Assembly (NCBI GenBank): GCA_046331175.1
Contig: JAXLRI010000011.1
Span: forward strand, 62,001-126,000
Reading direction: 5' to 3'
Length of the DNA stretch: 64,000 nt
Source: JAWKIW01 sp046331175
GTDB lineage: Bacteria > Actinomycetota > Acidimicrobiia > Acidimicrobiales > Acidimicrobilacustridaceae
Below the pieces are notes generated by a model. That model ran no database searches, was not told the origin of the DNA, and was given only the letters and a program-made list of their open reading frames with translations. The first letter of the stretch is position 1. Every line of letters starts with the position of its first letter. The translations under genes were made by a program, and so were the position numbers. Of this stretch, positions 45,125-57,243 are shown piece after piece.

Positions 45125-47863
45125 GTGCCGTCCGCCACGCCCGCCGATCCTCGGCCGACCGACGACCCCGGATCGCCACGATCCGACCCGGCCCGATCCG
45201 ACGCGGCACGGTCCGACGCAGCCCGATCCGACCCGGCCCGATCCGACGCGGCACGGTCGCCCGGCGGGCCCCCACCCACCGGCCTGCCGGTGGAGGACGT
45301 GGTCGACGACGTGCGGGCGGCGCTGGCCCACCGGGGTCGGGCGGTGCTGCAGGCCGAGCCGGGCGCCGGCAAGACGACGGTGGTCCCGCTGCGGCTGCTG
45401 GGCGAAGCGTGGCTCGGCGGGCGCGACCGCATCGTCGTGCTCGAACCCCGCCGGCTGGCCGCCCGCGCCGCGGCCCGCCGGATGGCGGCGCTGCTCGGCG
45501 AGGAGGTGGGCGGAACCGTCGGCTACCGCACGCGCGACGAGCAGCGGGTGGGACCCGGCACCCGCATCGAGGTCGTCACCGAGGGGATCCTCACCCGCCG
45601 GCTCCAGCGCGATGCCTCGCTGCCCGGCACCGCGCTGGTGGTGTTCGACGAGGTGCACGAGCGCAACCTGCAGACCGACCTCGCGCTGGCGCTGGCCATC
45701 GACGCGGCCGCCGTGCTCCGGCCCGACCTGCGGCTGCTCGCCATGTCCGCCACGTTGGACACCGATCGGGTGGCCGCGCTGCTCGGCCGGGTCGACGGTG
45801 AGGGACCGGTGCCGGTGATCCGAAGCGCGGGACGGTCCCACCCCGTCGACGTCCGCTGGCGACCTCCCCGGCCCCGCCAGCGCCTCGCCGAGGCGACCGC
45901 CGACGCCGTGCGCCACGCGCTGCGATCCGACGAGGGCGACGTGCTCGTGTTCCTCGCCGGGGCCGCCGACATCCGCCGCGTCGAGGGCCTGCTCGGCGAC
46001 CTGCCCGCCCAGGGGGTCGACGTGCGCCCGCTGTTCGGCGCCCTGCCACCCGCCGACCAGGACGCGGCGCTGGCACCCTCACCCCCCGGCCGGCGGCGGG
46101 TGGTGCTGGCCACCGACATCGCCGAGACGAGCCTCACCGTGGACGGCGTGCGGGTGGTGGTCGACGCCGGCCAGGTGCGGACCCCGCGCCTCGACCCGCG
46201 CACCGGCCTGACCGCGCTCCACACCGGTACCGCGTCCCGGGCCAGCGCCGAGCAGCGGACCGGGCGGGCCGGCCGCCTCGGACCCGGGGTCGCCCACCGG
46301 CTCTGGTCGAAGGTCGACCACGCCGCCAGGCCCCGCTTCGCCGAGCCCGAGATCGCCACCGCCGACCTGTGCGGCTTCGCGCTCGAGCTGGCGACGTGGG
46401 GAGGTGACGGCTCGGACCTGGCCTTCCTCGACCCTCCGCCGGCGCGGACCCTGGCCGAGGCCCGCGCCCTGCTCGCCGAGCTGGATGCGCTCGACGAGCA
46501 CGGCCGGCCGACCCAGGTGGGCTCGGCCATGGCCGAGCTGCCCGTGCACCCCCGGCTGGCCCGGATGCTCGTGCTCGCCGACCGCTCCAGCCGAGCCGAC
46601 TCGTCCACCCCGCTCGACCCGTCCGGCCGACGAGCGCTGGCGTGCGTGCTGGCCGCGCTGCTCGACGAGCGAGACGTCCTGCGCGGCCACCCCGACGAGG
46701 TGCCCACCGACGTGGCCGACCGGCTGGCGGTGGTGCTCGGCGACCGCCGGGACCCGCGGGCCGATCGCGGGGCGGTCGCCGGCGTGCGGCGGCGGGCCGG
46801 CGATCTCGGCCGCCGCGTCGGCCTCCCCTCGCCGAGGCAGGTGCTCGACGCCGCGTCCGGGGTCGTGGGCGATGCCGGACCGCTGCTGGCGCTCGCCTAC
46901 CCCGACCGGCTGGCCCAGGCGCGGGGCAACGGCCGCTTCCGGTTGCGGCACGGGACCGGCGCCTGGCTCGCGGCGTCCGATCCGCTCCACGACGCCGCCT
47001 TCCTCGTGGTCGCGTCGCTGGCCGGCGGGCGGGCGGCGGCGTCGGGCCGCGCCGACCACCGCATCCTCGTCGCCGCCGCCCTCGACGAGGCCGACCTCGT
47101 GGCCGCCGCCGGCGACCACCTGGCGGTGGTGGAGCGCCTCGGGTGGGACGACGGGCGCGACGACCTGCGCGTGCGCCGCGAGCGCACCATCGACCGGCTG
47201 GTCCTGGCGACCACCGAGGGTCCCGCCGAGCCCGGACCAGCCACCACCGCCGCGCTCGTCGACCGCGTCCGCCGGCACGGCCTCGACGAGCTGGCCCCCG
47301 CCGGCGCAGCGCGGGCCCTCCAGGCGCGGGCCGCCTTCGCCCGGCGGGTGCTCGGTGACGACTGGCCGGCGGTCGACGACGACGCGCTGCTCGCCGACCT
47401 CGACGACTGGCTCGCACCGCGGCTGCTGACCGCCACCCGACGCGCCGACCTCCGCCGCGTCGACCTCACCGCGGTGGTGCGCGAGCGGCTCGGCCACCAC
47501 CGCGTCGCCGAGCTGGACCGACTCGTGCCGACCACGCTCACCACCCGCGCCGGTCGGACGGCGGCGATCGACTACGCCGGCGACCGGCCGACGGCGGCGG
47601 TCCGGGTGCAGGACCTGTTCGGGACGACGACGCACCCCACGGTGGCCGGCGGTCGCGTGCCCATCGTCCTGCACCTGCTGTCGCCCGCCCAGCGGCCGAT
47701 CCAGGTCACCGCCGACCTGCCGGGGTTCTGGGCCGGCTCGTGGACCGAGGTCCGCAAGGACATGGCCGGCCGCTACCCGAAGCACGACTGGCCGACCGAC
47801 CCGTCCACCGCGTCCCCACCGAGCCGCCGCGGTGGCGCCGGCCGCGACCGTGGTCGCCGCTGA
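45125..47863 (+). CDS. hrpB: ATP-dependent RNA helicase HrpB
   Basis: A 912-residue DEAH-box helicase with the HrpB domain order. Motif I is AEPGAGKTT, Ib TEGILTRRLQRD, II DEVHERN, III MSATLD, and VI QRTGRAGRLGPG. The C-terminal HrpB domain holds DLFGTTTHPTVAGGRVPIVLHLLSPAQRP and KDMAGRYPKHDWP. The N-terminal 50 residues are a disordered string of Ser-Asp-Pro/Ala-Ala-Arg units from a 15-nt tandem repeat (45179-45255). I chose GTG 45125, preceded by the same CTCGGCCG spacer as the gene at 54189, over ATG 45095. HrpB function in bacteria is poorly defined. Confidence 0.92.
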   Translation: MPSATPADPRPTDDPGSPRSDPARSDAARSDAARSDPARSDAARSPGGPPPTGLPVEDVVDDVRAALAHRGRAVLQAEPGAGKTTVVPLRLLGEAWLGGRDRIVVLEPRRLAARAAARRMAALLGEEVGGTVGYRTRDEQRVGPGTRIEVVTEGILTRRLQRDASLPGTALVVFDEVHERNLQTDLALALAIDAAAVLRPDLRLLAMSATLDTDRVAALLGRVDGEGPVPVIRSAGRSHPVDVRWRPPRPRQRLAEATADAVRHALRSDEGDVLVFLAGAADIRRVEGLLGDLPAQGVDVRPLFGALPPADQDAALAPSPPGRRRVVLATDIAETSLTVDGVRVVVDAGQVRTPRLDPRTGLTALHTGTASRASAEQRTGRAGRLGPGVAHRLWSKVDHAARPRFAEPEIATADLCGFALELATWGGDGSDLAFLDPPPARTLAEARALLAELDALDEHGRPTQVGSAMAELPVHPRLARMLVLADRSSRADSSTPLDPSGRRALACVLAALLDERDVLRGHPDEVPTDVADRLAVVLGDRRDPRADRGAVAGVRRRAGDLGRRVGLPSPRQVLDAASGVVGDAGPLLALAYPDRLAQARGNGRFRLRHGTGAWLAASDPLHDAAFLVVASLAGGRAAASGRADHRILVAAALDEADLVAAAGDHLAVVERLGWDDGRDDLRVRRERTIDRLVLATTEGPAEPGPATTAALVDRVRRHGLDELAPAGAARALQARAAFARRVLGDDWPAVDDDALLADLDDWLAPRLLTATRRADLRRVDLTAVVRERLGHHRVAELDRLVPTTLTTRAGRTAAIDYAGDRPTAAVRVQDLFGTTTHPTVAGGRVPIVLHLLSPAQRPIQVTADLPGFWAGSWTEVRKDMAGRYPKHDWPTDPSTASPPSRRGGAGRDRGRR

Positions 47864-47879
47864 TCGTCCGACGGCTGCA

Positions 47880-47914
47880 GGCGGGGCGTCGGTCGCCTGA
47901 GGGCACGCCCCGCC
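47880..47914. terminator. Hairpin after hrpB
   Basis: GGCGGGGCGT pairs perfectly with ACGCCCCGCC over a 15-nt loop, 17 nt beyond the hrpB stop codon. Confidence 0.6.
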
Positions 47915-47996
47915 CCGCGAGCGGGTGCCCGGCGCGGCCTGGTGGCCGCGGTCGGGGCACCAGCTCGATCCCGCCCGGGGCGGGGCGCGCGAGCCG

Positions 47997-48037
47997 GCCG
48001 GTCGGGGGCCCGCGCCCGCAGGCCCCCGGACCGGCCC
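47997..48037 (-). terminator. Very strong hairpin after the LPTTG surface protein gene
   Basis: GGCCGGTC-GGGGGCC pairs with GGCCCCC-GGACCGGCC, a 15-bp stem with one bulge and a 10-nt loop. It begins about 10 nt beyond the stop codon at 48048. Confidence 0.65.
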
Positions 48038-48047
48038 GACCGGGGGA

Positions 48048-50840
48048 TCAGTCCCGGCCGGCCGCCGTCGCCGGTGGTCGGCGTCGGCGGGCGAGCAGCA
48101 CCACGGCGGTGCCCGAGGCGAGCAGCAGGCCGGCCAGCCCGGCCAGGCGAGCCGAGTCGGCGCCGGTGGTCGGCAGCGTGCCGCCGGTGGTGGTGGACCC
48201 GACGGTCGAGGCGCCCGTCGACCCCGAGCCGCCGGTGACCGAGCCGCCGGTCGAGCCCGACCCGGACCCGGACCCGGTGCCGTCGGTCGGCACCTCGGCG
48301 GCCAGGACCTCGACGGTGACCGTGCCGTTGCACGTCTTCCCGATGCTGTCGGTCACCGAGTACACGAAGGTGTCGGTGCCGGCGAAGTCGGCCGGCGGCG
48401 TGTAGAGGAGCCGCGTGCCCTGGGCGTCGCCCACCACGGTGCCGCCGGCGTCGGAGGCCACCGGGTCGTCGGCGGGCGGGGCCGTCAGGGTGATCGGGCC
48501 GGGCTCGCCCTTGGCGGTGAGGTCGCCGTCGTTGGCGGTCACGTCGATCGACACCGCCGCCGGGGTCACCGTGCTGCCGGCATCAGCCGCGCAGGTCGGG
48601 TTCGGGTCGAGGTCCCAGGGATCGTCGGCCGGGCCGAGGCCCTGGTCGGCGAGGGTCACCGTGGCCACCGCCGTGGCGCAGCGGGGCGCCGGGTCACCGG
48701 GCGACCGGCCGTCGGTCCCGTAGGGCGCCCGGGGGTGGTCGGGGTCGGCCAGGACGTGGCCGTCGCACACCCGGTAGGTCACGTCGATGGTGCCGGTGGC
48801 CGTGTCGACGGGGTCGAGCAGCAGATCGCAGTCGGCGGTGATCCCGACCGAGGTCACCTTGGCCGGCGCCGAGACCGACACGGGCGAGGTGGCACAGGTG
48901 AGCGCCTCACCGTCGGGCTCGGCGTCGTTGGCGGCCAGGTCGAGCTCGCCGGCGACCAGCGTGTCGGCGGCCGCCAGCTCCACCGCGTCGGCCTCGGGGA
49001 CCGGCGCCTGGTTGCCGACCACCTCGAGGGCCACCGCCCCCACGCCGCACACCGGGAAGCCCTGGTACGGCGGGTTCTGGTCGGCGGGGTCCTCGCACAC
49101 CCGGTAGGTGAACGACACCGGGCCCGAGAAGCCGTCGGCGGGGGTGAACCGGATGTGGTCGCCACCGATCACGCTGGCGGTGCCCTCGCTGGCGTCGGGG
49201 GCGGTCAGCACCGCCAGCCCGGCGTCGGCGGCGGTGGGCGTCGGACCGTTGGGGTCGACGTCGTTGGCGAGCACGGGAAGGTCCACCGAGTAGGCGCCCA
49301 CGCCATCGGCGGCGTAGCCGGCATCGACCACGTCGACGTCCTTCACGCCGATCGGCGGAGCGACGAGCCCGCCGAGGATGGACAGGGTGGCGTCACCGGT
49401 GGCGCAGCGACGCGAGGTGGTCGCCGTCAGGTCGTCGGGGGTGCCCTGGTCGTAGCCGGGCTGCTTGGCCCCGTCGCCGTGGGCACCGTCGGCCAGGAGC
49501 GGGTGGGTGTCGCAGACCCGGTACGCGAAGGCCACGTTGCCGGTGAACCCGGGGTTGGTGTTGTCCCAGGCGAACGTGCAGTCGGGGTGCAGGGTGACCG
49601 TGCCGACGGCGGGGAACGGCGCCGAGACCAGCGCGGCCTGGCAGGTGGCGCTCTCCCCCGCGCCGACGGCGATGGACGGTCCGAGGTCGAAGGAGGTGTC
49701 GGTGCCCGACGTGGTGCCGAAGGCGGCCGGGGCGGCGACCGGCTTGGCGTTGGCCACCACGTCGATCGACACCTTCACCGGCACGCTGGCGTTGCCGGTC
49801 TTCTGGCGCAGCACGTAGGCGAAGGAGTCGGGCCCGGCGTAGCCGACCGGCGGGCGGTAGGTGCAGGGCCCGGTGGACAGCTGGGCGAACGAGGCGTCGG
49901 TGGCCGGCAGCCCCTTCTGCTGGGCGGTGCCGCAGGAGACCTGGCCGCCGTGCACGGACAGGGGCTGCCAGTCGGCGACGCGCACCTGGGACGGGTCGCC
50001 GGGGCCACCGACGATGTTCGGGTCGTCGTCGTCGGCGAGCACCGGGATGGTGATGCCGTGCACGCCGCCGTTGGCCTCGCCCGGGGCGAGCAGGTCGTAG
50101 CGGGCATCGGTGCGGGCCGTGTCGGGGCCACCCACGGGGGCGCCGGCCGGCTCGACGTTCCACGACCAGCCCAGCGTGACGCTGCAGTCGACGTCGCCGG
50201 CGGGTGGGGTCGGGTCGTGGCCGGTCACCCGCAGACGGGGCAGGGTGATCACCCCCGGCGCCGTCGCCCGCATGGTCACGGTCACGATGGCCCCGACGCC
50301 GTCGCCGGGCAGGATGCCGGTGGGGCCGGAGTTGGCGTCGAAGCGGAAGCCCCACGGCTTCGGGGCGACCGGCCCCACGCTGCCGTTGCCGCCGAACGTG
50401 TACGGGTCGGGGTCCTGCGCACCGATGGCGGGGACGGCCTCGGCCACCGGGCCGGTCGGCACGAGCGTCAGGTCGAGGGGGTCGACCCCGTCGTTGCCCA
50501 TCATGAGCAGCCCGAAGTTCACCTTCTGGTACAGGCGGGCCCGCACCGTCCAGGTGTCACCGACCTTCACGGTGGACCCGCTGCCGTAGGAGCTGGTGAC
50601 GCTCCAGTGGGCCGGGGCGTAGCCCTGGGTGTTGGGGATGCCGAAGCCGTCGATGTTGTCCGAGCCGCAGTCGGGGACGTTGCCGTCCTGGGTGCGGCGG
50701 ACGACCTCGCTCGGCGGGAGGTAGCTGGTCCCGGCGTCGGCCGCCGGCGTCGGGCCGGCCCAGCCGAGCACGGACAGAAGCAACAGGAGCAGGAGGCCCG
50801 GCGCGAGGGCGCGCCGGGCGAGGACGGGGATGCGACGCAT
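48048..50840 (-). CDS. LPXTG-type cell-wall surface protein with repeated Ig-like domains
   Basis: A 930-residue exported protein. The signal peptide is ALAPGLLLLLLLSVLGWA and the C-terminus has LPTTG, a hydrophobic helix and RRRR, a sortase sorting signal. After a unique N-terminal 270 residues there are four or five Ig/cadherin-like modules. They recur with FAYRVCDTHPLLADG, FTYRVCEDPADQ and DVTYRVCDGHVL, each followed by a second Cys (RRCATGDATLS, FPVCGVGAVALE, PRCATAVATVT), so each module probably has a disulfide. Modules carry NDxDP-type Ca-binding-like loops. A Gly/Ser/Thr-rich linker precedes LPTTG. AAGGAG lies 6 nt before ATG 50840. An adhesin or S-layer-like role is inferred. Confidence 0.85.
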   Translation of the reverse strand: MRRIPVLARRALAPGLLLLLLLSVLGWAGPTPAADAGTSYLPPSEVVRRTQDGNVPDCGSDNIDGFGIPNTQGYAPAHWSVTSSYGSGSTVKVGDTWTVRARLYQKVNFGLLMMGNDGVDPLDLTLVPTGPVAEAVPAIGAQDPDPYTFGGNGSVGPVAPKPWGFRFDANSGPTGILPGDGVGAIVTVTMRATAPGVITLPRLRVTGHDPTPPAGDVDCSVTLGWSWNVEPAGAPVGGPDTARTDARYDLLAPGEANGGVHGITIPVLADDDDPNIVGGPGDPSQVRVADWQPLSVHGGQVSCGTAQQKGLPATDASFAQLSTGPCTYRPPVGYAGPDSFAYVLRQKTGNASVPVKVSIDVVANAKPVAAPAAFGTTSGTDTSFDLGPSIAVGAGESATCQAALVSAPFPAVGTVTLHPDCTFAWDNTNPGFTGNVAFAYRVCDTHPLLADGAHGDGAKQPGYDQGTPDDLTATTSRRCATGDATLSILGGLVAPPIGVKDVDVVDAGYAADGVGAYSVDLPVLANDVDPNGPTPTAADAGLAVLTAPDASEGTASVIGGDHIRFTPADGFSGPVSFTYRVCEDPADQNPPYQGFPVCGVGAVALEVVGNQAPVPEADAVELAAADTLVAGELDLAANDAEPDGEALTCATSPVSVSAPAKVTSVGITADCDLLLDPVDTATGTIDVTYRVCDGHVLADPDHPRAPYGTDGRSPGDPAPRCATAVATVTLADQGLGPADDPWDLDPNPTCAADAGSTVTPAAVSIDVTANDGDLTAKGEPGPITLTAPPADDPVASDAGGTVVGDAQGTRLLYTPPADFAGTDTFVYSVTDSIGKTCNGTVTVEVLAAEVPTDGTGSGSGSGSTGGSVTGGSGSTGASTVGSTTTGGTLPTTGADSARLAGLAGLLLASGTAVVLLARRRRPPATAAGRD

Positions 50841-51197
50841 CGGGGTCTCCTTGGGTGGGCGCTCGACCCGGATCAGGGGCCGTGCCACCAGCAGACGACG
50901 GCCGCCGCCAGTGCCGACAGGGCAACGATTGCCCTCCTCGTGCCCGGCCTGTCCCCGGCGATGCCGCGGACCGGGGCTCACATGGGCCGGCGGACCCGCT
51001 CCCCCGGCCTCCCGTGGGCCGTCCGGCCCGGGCACGGAGGGCGAGCGGCGGCGGGTGGGGTGGCGGCTGGCCTGGCCGGTAGCGCCGGTCGGCGGCGGCA
51101 ACCAGCGGCGGCGCGTCCGGTCCGGCAGCGGATCGACTCGCCTCCCTAGAGTGTCGCCGGCACCCGCGGGCGCGGTGCCGGGAGGGGACGGATCGGC
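50841..51197. promoter_or_regulatory. Divergent regulatory region, 357 nt
   Basis: It separates the LPTTG surface protein gene from a large LuxR-family regulator gene. It contains the palindrome AGGGCAACGATTGCCCT (50919-50935; 7-bp arms, 3-nt centre), the best operator candidate, and a TAGAGT hexamer at 51147-51152 as -10 for the regulator. No coding sequence seen. Confidence 0.55.
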
Positions 51198-54143
51198 GTG
51201 CAGGCGCGCCAGCTCATCGGCCGCATCGAGATCGTGACGTCGCTCGGCGACGCGGTGGCCGCCGGGGGCCGGGTCGTGGTCGAGGGGCCCGTCGGCGTCG
51301 GGAAGACGTCGGTGGCGCGGGTCGTCGCCGACCGCCGCCGGGCGGCCGGCGCACTGGTGCGCTGGATCCAGGGGCTGCCCGGCCTGCAGGGGGTGCCGCT
51401 CGGCGCCCTGCCCGCCGACGGCGCCGGCGGGGCGACCGGCGCCGCCGAGCGGCTGCACCGCGACCTGGCGACCGCGGGCGCGCTGTGCGTCCTCGACGAC
51501 CTGCAGTGGATCGACGACCGGACCCTGGCCGTGGTCCAGCAGGCGCTCGACGGACCGGGTGACAGACCGGGTGACAGACCGGGTGACAGACCGGGTGACG
51601 GACCGGGTGACAGACCGCGAGTGGCGCTCCTCGCCACCGCCCGCACCGGCGAGCGCCTCGGCGACGCCGCCCTCGGCCTGCGGCGCGCCGCCGGCGCGAC
51701 CAGCGTGCCACTGGCCCCGCTCGACGACGACGGGGTCGCCGACCTGGCGACCGCCCTGCTCGGTGCGCCACCCGACCGGTCGCTGCGACGGGCGCTGTGC
51801 ACCGCCACCGGCGGCAACCCCCTGTTCGTCGTCGAGCTGCTCGAGGCCGCGCAGGCGGGCGGCGCCCTGCACCTCGAGCACGGCACCTGGCGATCCGGTG
51901 GCGAGCTGGCGCCCTCGACCCTGCTGCGGGAGGTCGTGGCCGGCCGGGTCGACGGCCTCGACGACGACGCCCGCGAGGCCGCCGAGGTGCTCGCCGTGGC
52001 CGAGCGGCTGTCGCTGGCCGACGCCGAGCGGGTCGTCGGCGCCGACGCCCTCGCCCGCCTCGACCGGGCCGGGCTGCTCGCCACCGACGACGGGACCGGC
52101 GCCACCGACCGGACCAACGGCGCCGGCTCCGCCGGGGGATCGACCACCGTGGCCCTGGCCCACCCCGTGCACGGCGAGGTGCTGCGCGACCAGCTCGGCC
52201 CCGTCAGCCGCCGGACGACGCTGCGCCGCCTGGTCGACGGCATCGAACGCGCCGACGACGACCGAGCGGCCGACGGTCGTGAAGCCGGCAGTCGTGAAGC
52301 CGGCAGTCGTGAAGCCGACGGTCCTGAAGCCGGCAGTCGTGCAACCGGCAGTCGTGGAGCCGACGGTCGTGACGACCCGGCCGCCACCGGCGACGTGGAC
52401 GTCCTGCGGCTGGCGCGCTGGCACCTCGAGCTCGACCGCGAGCTCGATCCGGTCGTGCGAGACCGCGCCCTGGCCGCCGCCCTCGACGCCCTCGACCTGG
52501 CCACCGCCGAGCGCCTGGCCCGACGGGCCTGGATCGCCGAGCCGTCGGCCGCCTCCGGCACCACGCTGGCCACGATCCTCCAGCGCGAGCAGCGCTACGA
52601 CGAGGCCGCCGAGGTGCAGGCGGCCATCGCCACGCTGTCGAGCGACGAGCGGCAGCGGGTCACCACCGCCTGCCTCGACGCGTTCAGCGCCTTCCACTTC
52701 GACCAGGACCCCGACCGGGCCCTGGCGTCGCTGCGCGAGGTCGGTGCGTCCGTGCAGGACCGCGAGGGCCAGATCGGGGCCCGGGCGGTGGAGCTCTACG
52801 TGCTCGCCATCGGCGGCCGGTTCGGCGAGTGCCCCGCCACCATCGACGCCCTCGAGCAGCTGACGGTGCCGTGGGCCCGGCCGGCGCTGCGCCAGCTCGT
52901 GGCCGGGCTGGCGATGGTGCAGGGCCGCTTCGTCGACGCCATGGCGCTGTTCGACACCCCGTTGCTGAGCCCGACCGACCTGTTCCTGTCGGCCGAGGAC
53001 GCCGAGATGCTCGCCGTCGGGCTGCACGCGGTGGCCGAGGCGATGGCGGGCCGGCCGGCTGACGGCGCCGAGCGGGCGGCGGCCGCCCACGAGGCGGCCT
53101 CCGAGCGCCACCTCCCCCGCGCCACCGCCGATCCCGACATCGCCCTGGCGTTCTGCGCCCTGGCCCAGGGACGGCCGGCCGAGGGGGGCCGGCGAGCCGC
53201 CACCGCCATCGCCGCCTTCGAGGGCCTGCTCGACTTCAACAGCGCGGTGTTCGCCCACGCCCTGGCCCTCGACGCCGCCGTGGCCACCGGCGACGCCGAG
53301 CGGGCCGCCGAGGAGCGGGCCGCCCTGGCGGCGCGGCGCGACGGCGCCGAGCAGCTGTACCGCGCCTTCGACGTGCGGGCCGAGGCGACGGCGCGCGCCG
53401 TGCTCGACGGCGATCCCGACGGGGCCGCCGCGCTGCTGGCCGAGGCCACCGACGCGCTGCTCGCCGAGGGCGCGGCCGGGATGGCCGGGGAGCTGGTCGC
53501 CCGGGCGCTCGAGGTGGGGGCGGACCCGGCCGACTGGCGCGACCGAGCCGGGGCGTGCGTGGTCCCCGGCCAGGGCGAGCTGGCCGAGCTGCGGGCCGCC
53601 GCCGCCCGCGCCGCGGCGGCCGGGGTGGGCGGCGCGGACGCCGCCGACGTGGGCGCCCCTCCCGATCCCCTCGACGAGCTCGACCGGGTGGCCGGACGGC
53701 TCGAGACCCTCGAGTGCCGCCGCGATGCGGCATGGGTGTTCGACCTGGCGGCCACCCTGGCGGCCCGGCGAGGCGCCACCCGCCGCTCCCGCACCCTGCG
53801 GCACCGCGCCGAAGCCTGCCGGGTCGACCTCTCCGCCGAGCGCATGCTCCCCGCCGGGCGCGCGCCGGGCACCGAGCCGACGACCCCGCGCCGGCCGGAC
53901 GAGGCCGTGTCGACCGGCGACCTCGCCACGCTGGCGCCCGTCGCCGACGAGCGTTGGGCGCTGCTCACCGCCCGCGAGCGCGAGGTGGCCGCCCTGGCGG
54001 CCCGGGGCCTGCCGTCCAAGCGCATCGCCGCCGAGCTCGCCCTGTCGCGGCGCACCGTCGACCACGCCCTCGGCCGGGTCTACGCCAAGCTCGGCATCAC
54101 CGGCCGCGTCGATCTCGTCGGTCGCGCCGTCCCGACTGACTGA
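51198..54143 (+). CDS. Large ATP-binding LuxR-family regulator (LAL type)
   Basis: A 981-residue transcriptional regulator. The N-terminal ATPase has Walker A EGPVGVGKTS, Walker B LCVLDDLQW and a following AAA-like region. A long helical TPR-like midsection follows, and a C-terminal LuxR HTH (LLTAREREVAALAARGLPSKRIAAELALSRRTVDHALGRVYAKL). GTG 51198 has a GGGAGGGGAC ribosome-binding site. Two disordered inserts come from tandem repeats: 12-nt units at 51548-51610 (DRPG motif) and 15-nt units at 52273-52375 (EAGSR motif). Divergent position makes the LPTTG surface protein gene a likely target. The inducer is unknown. Confidence 0.85.
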   Translation: MQARQLIGRIEIVTSLGDAVAAGGRVVVEGPVGVGKTSVARVVADRRRAAGALVRWIQGLPGLQGVPLGALPADGAGGATGAAERLHRDLATAGALCVLDDLQWIDDRTLAVVQQALDGPGDRPGDRPGDRPGDGPGDRPRVALLATARTGERLGDAALGLRRAAGATSVPLAPLDDDGVADLATALLGAPPDRSLRRALCTATGGNPLFVVELLEAAQAGGALHLEHGTWRSGGELAPSTLLREVVAGRVDGLDDDAREAAEVLAVAERLSLADAERVVGADALARLDRAGLLATDDGTGATDRTNGAGSAGGSTTVALAHPVHGEVLRDQLGPVSRRTTLRRLVDGIERADDDRAADGREAGSREAGSREADGPEAGSRATGSRGADGRDDPAATGDVDVLRLARWHLELDRELDPVVRDRALAAALDALDLATAERLARRAWIAEPSAASGTTLATILQREQRYDEAAEVQAAIATLSSDERQRVTTACLDAFSAFHFDQDPDRALASLREVGASVQDREGQIGARAVELYVLAIGGRFGECPATIDALEQLTVPWARPALRQLVAGLAMVQGRFVDAMALFDTPLLSPTDLFLSAEDAEMLAVGLHAVAEAMAGRPADGAERAAAAHEAASERHLPRATADPDIALAFCALAQGRPAEGGRRAATAIAAFEGLLDFNSAVFAHALALDAAVATGDAERAAEERAALAARRDGAEQLYRAFDVRAEATARAVLDGDPDGAAALLAEATDALLAEGAAGMAGELVARALEVGADPADWRDRAGACVVPGQGELAELRAAAARAAAAGVGGADAADVGAPPDPLDELDRVAGRLETLECRRDAAWVFDLAATLAARRGATRRSRTLRHRAEACRVDLSAERMLPAGRAPGTEPTTPRRPDEAVSTGDLATLAPVADERWALLTAREREVAALAARGLPSKRIAAELALSRRTVDHALGRVYAKLGITGRVDLVGRAVPTD

Positions 54144-54176
54144 CCCTGACCTGGCGGGGCGGTGGGGGTGCGCCGG

Positions 54177-54182
54177 TAGCCT
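54177..54182 (+). promoter_or_regulatory. -10 element of a leaderless gene
   Basis: TAGCCT lies 6 nt before GTG 54189. Confidence 0.5.
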
Positions 54183-54188
54183 CGGCCG

Positions 54189-56270
<2,082 letters not shown>

Positions 56271-56546
56271 CGGCGCCGCATCAGCATCCCCCGCCGGGTC
56301 GAAGCCAGCAGCCGGGGACGGAGCGGCCAGGCTGGTCGACGGTGGCGGTCCGGGTCAACGGATTTGGCGGTGCCGATCGGCGCCACCGGTCGGCAGGCAG
56401 CGGACCGGTCGCCGGACGGTTCGACGTCCTGCTCACCGACCCGTCGCCGCGCCGACCGGTCGGTCGATCCCTCGGCTCATCCGAGATCGCCGAGATGGCC
56501 GATCTCGACGGGCGGCGGGTCCTGAGGGCCGGGTCGCGTGCCGGGT

Positions 56547-56552
56547 TACGCT
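56547..56552 (+). promoter_or_regulatory. -10 element of a leaderless gene
   Basis: TACGCT lies 6 nt before GTG 56559. Confidence 0.45.
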
Positions 56553-56558
56553 GCCGAC

Positions 56559-57227
56559 GTGGAACCCCGAGGCGGTGACGACGACGCCACCGTGGTGACG
56601 CCGAGCCACGATCCCACCGCGCCGGTCGCCCACCCGACGCCGGTGCACCAGCCGGCGCCGCCGCCCGTCGACCCCACCACGGTCGCGCCGGCCGCCGCCT
56701 ACGCCGCGCCGGCCACCCCCGCCGCGCTCCCGCCGCCCGCCGCGGCTCACCCCCCGCCCGCACCGGCCGCCACACCACAGCCTGCGTACCCGGGCCAGGC
56801 CCCCTACGCCGCGCCGGCGCCGTACGCCGCCCCGCACGGCCACGCCATGGCATCGCCGCCGCCGCGGGTGCACCGACCGGTCGCCGCCACCTTCGTGCTG
56901 GCCGGCACGCTGCTGTTCGCGTGGTACGTGGCCGGGGCTGCCGCCAACCTCGGCACCGACGTGTTCAAGCCGTCGGTGTTCGTCGACCTGGCCGGCGTGC
57001 GGGTGTTCGCCCCCGCCGCCGTGGTCTGCGTCGGGCTCTTCCTCTGGTTGCGACGAGCCCGCTCGGCGGCCGCCGGCGTGCTCGTCACGCTGGTCGGGCT
57101 GGGCCTGGTCGCCTACGCCGTGTGGCAGGGCTACAAGGACTGGCGGTTCCTCATCGGGTCGACCTACCTGGCCGGCGCCGTGTTCGTCCTGCTCGGGGGC
57201 CTCGGCGGCCTCCGATCGAAGCGCTGA
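56559..57227 (+). CDS. Four-helix membrane protein with Pro/Ala-rich cytoplasmic tail
   Basis: A 222-residue protein I do not recognise. Residues 1-105 are Pro/Ala/His-rich and predicted disordered (TVVTPSHDPTAPVAHPTP). Four membrane segments follow (TFVLAGTLLFAWYVAGAAANL; VFAPAAVVCVGLFLWL; VLVTLVGLGLVAYAVW; STYLAGAVFVLLGGLGGL). The GTG at 56559 is set by TACGCT 6 nt upstream. An alpha/beta hydrolase gene begins 16 nt downstream, likely in one transcript. Confidence 0.65.
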   Translation: MEPRGGDDDATVVTPSHDPTAPVAHPTPVHQPAPPPVDPTTVAPAAAYAAPATPAALPPPAAAHPPPAPAATPQPAYPGQAPYAAPAPYAAPHGHAMASPPPRVHRPVAATFVLAGTLLFAWYVAGAAANLGTDVFKPSVFVDLAGVRVFAPAAVVCVGLFLWLRRARSAAAGVLVTLVGLGLVAYAVWQGYKDWRFLIGSTYLAGAVFVLLGGLGGLRSKR

Positions 57228-57243
57228 CCGCCACGCGCCGACC

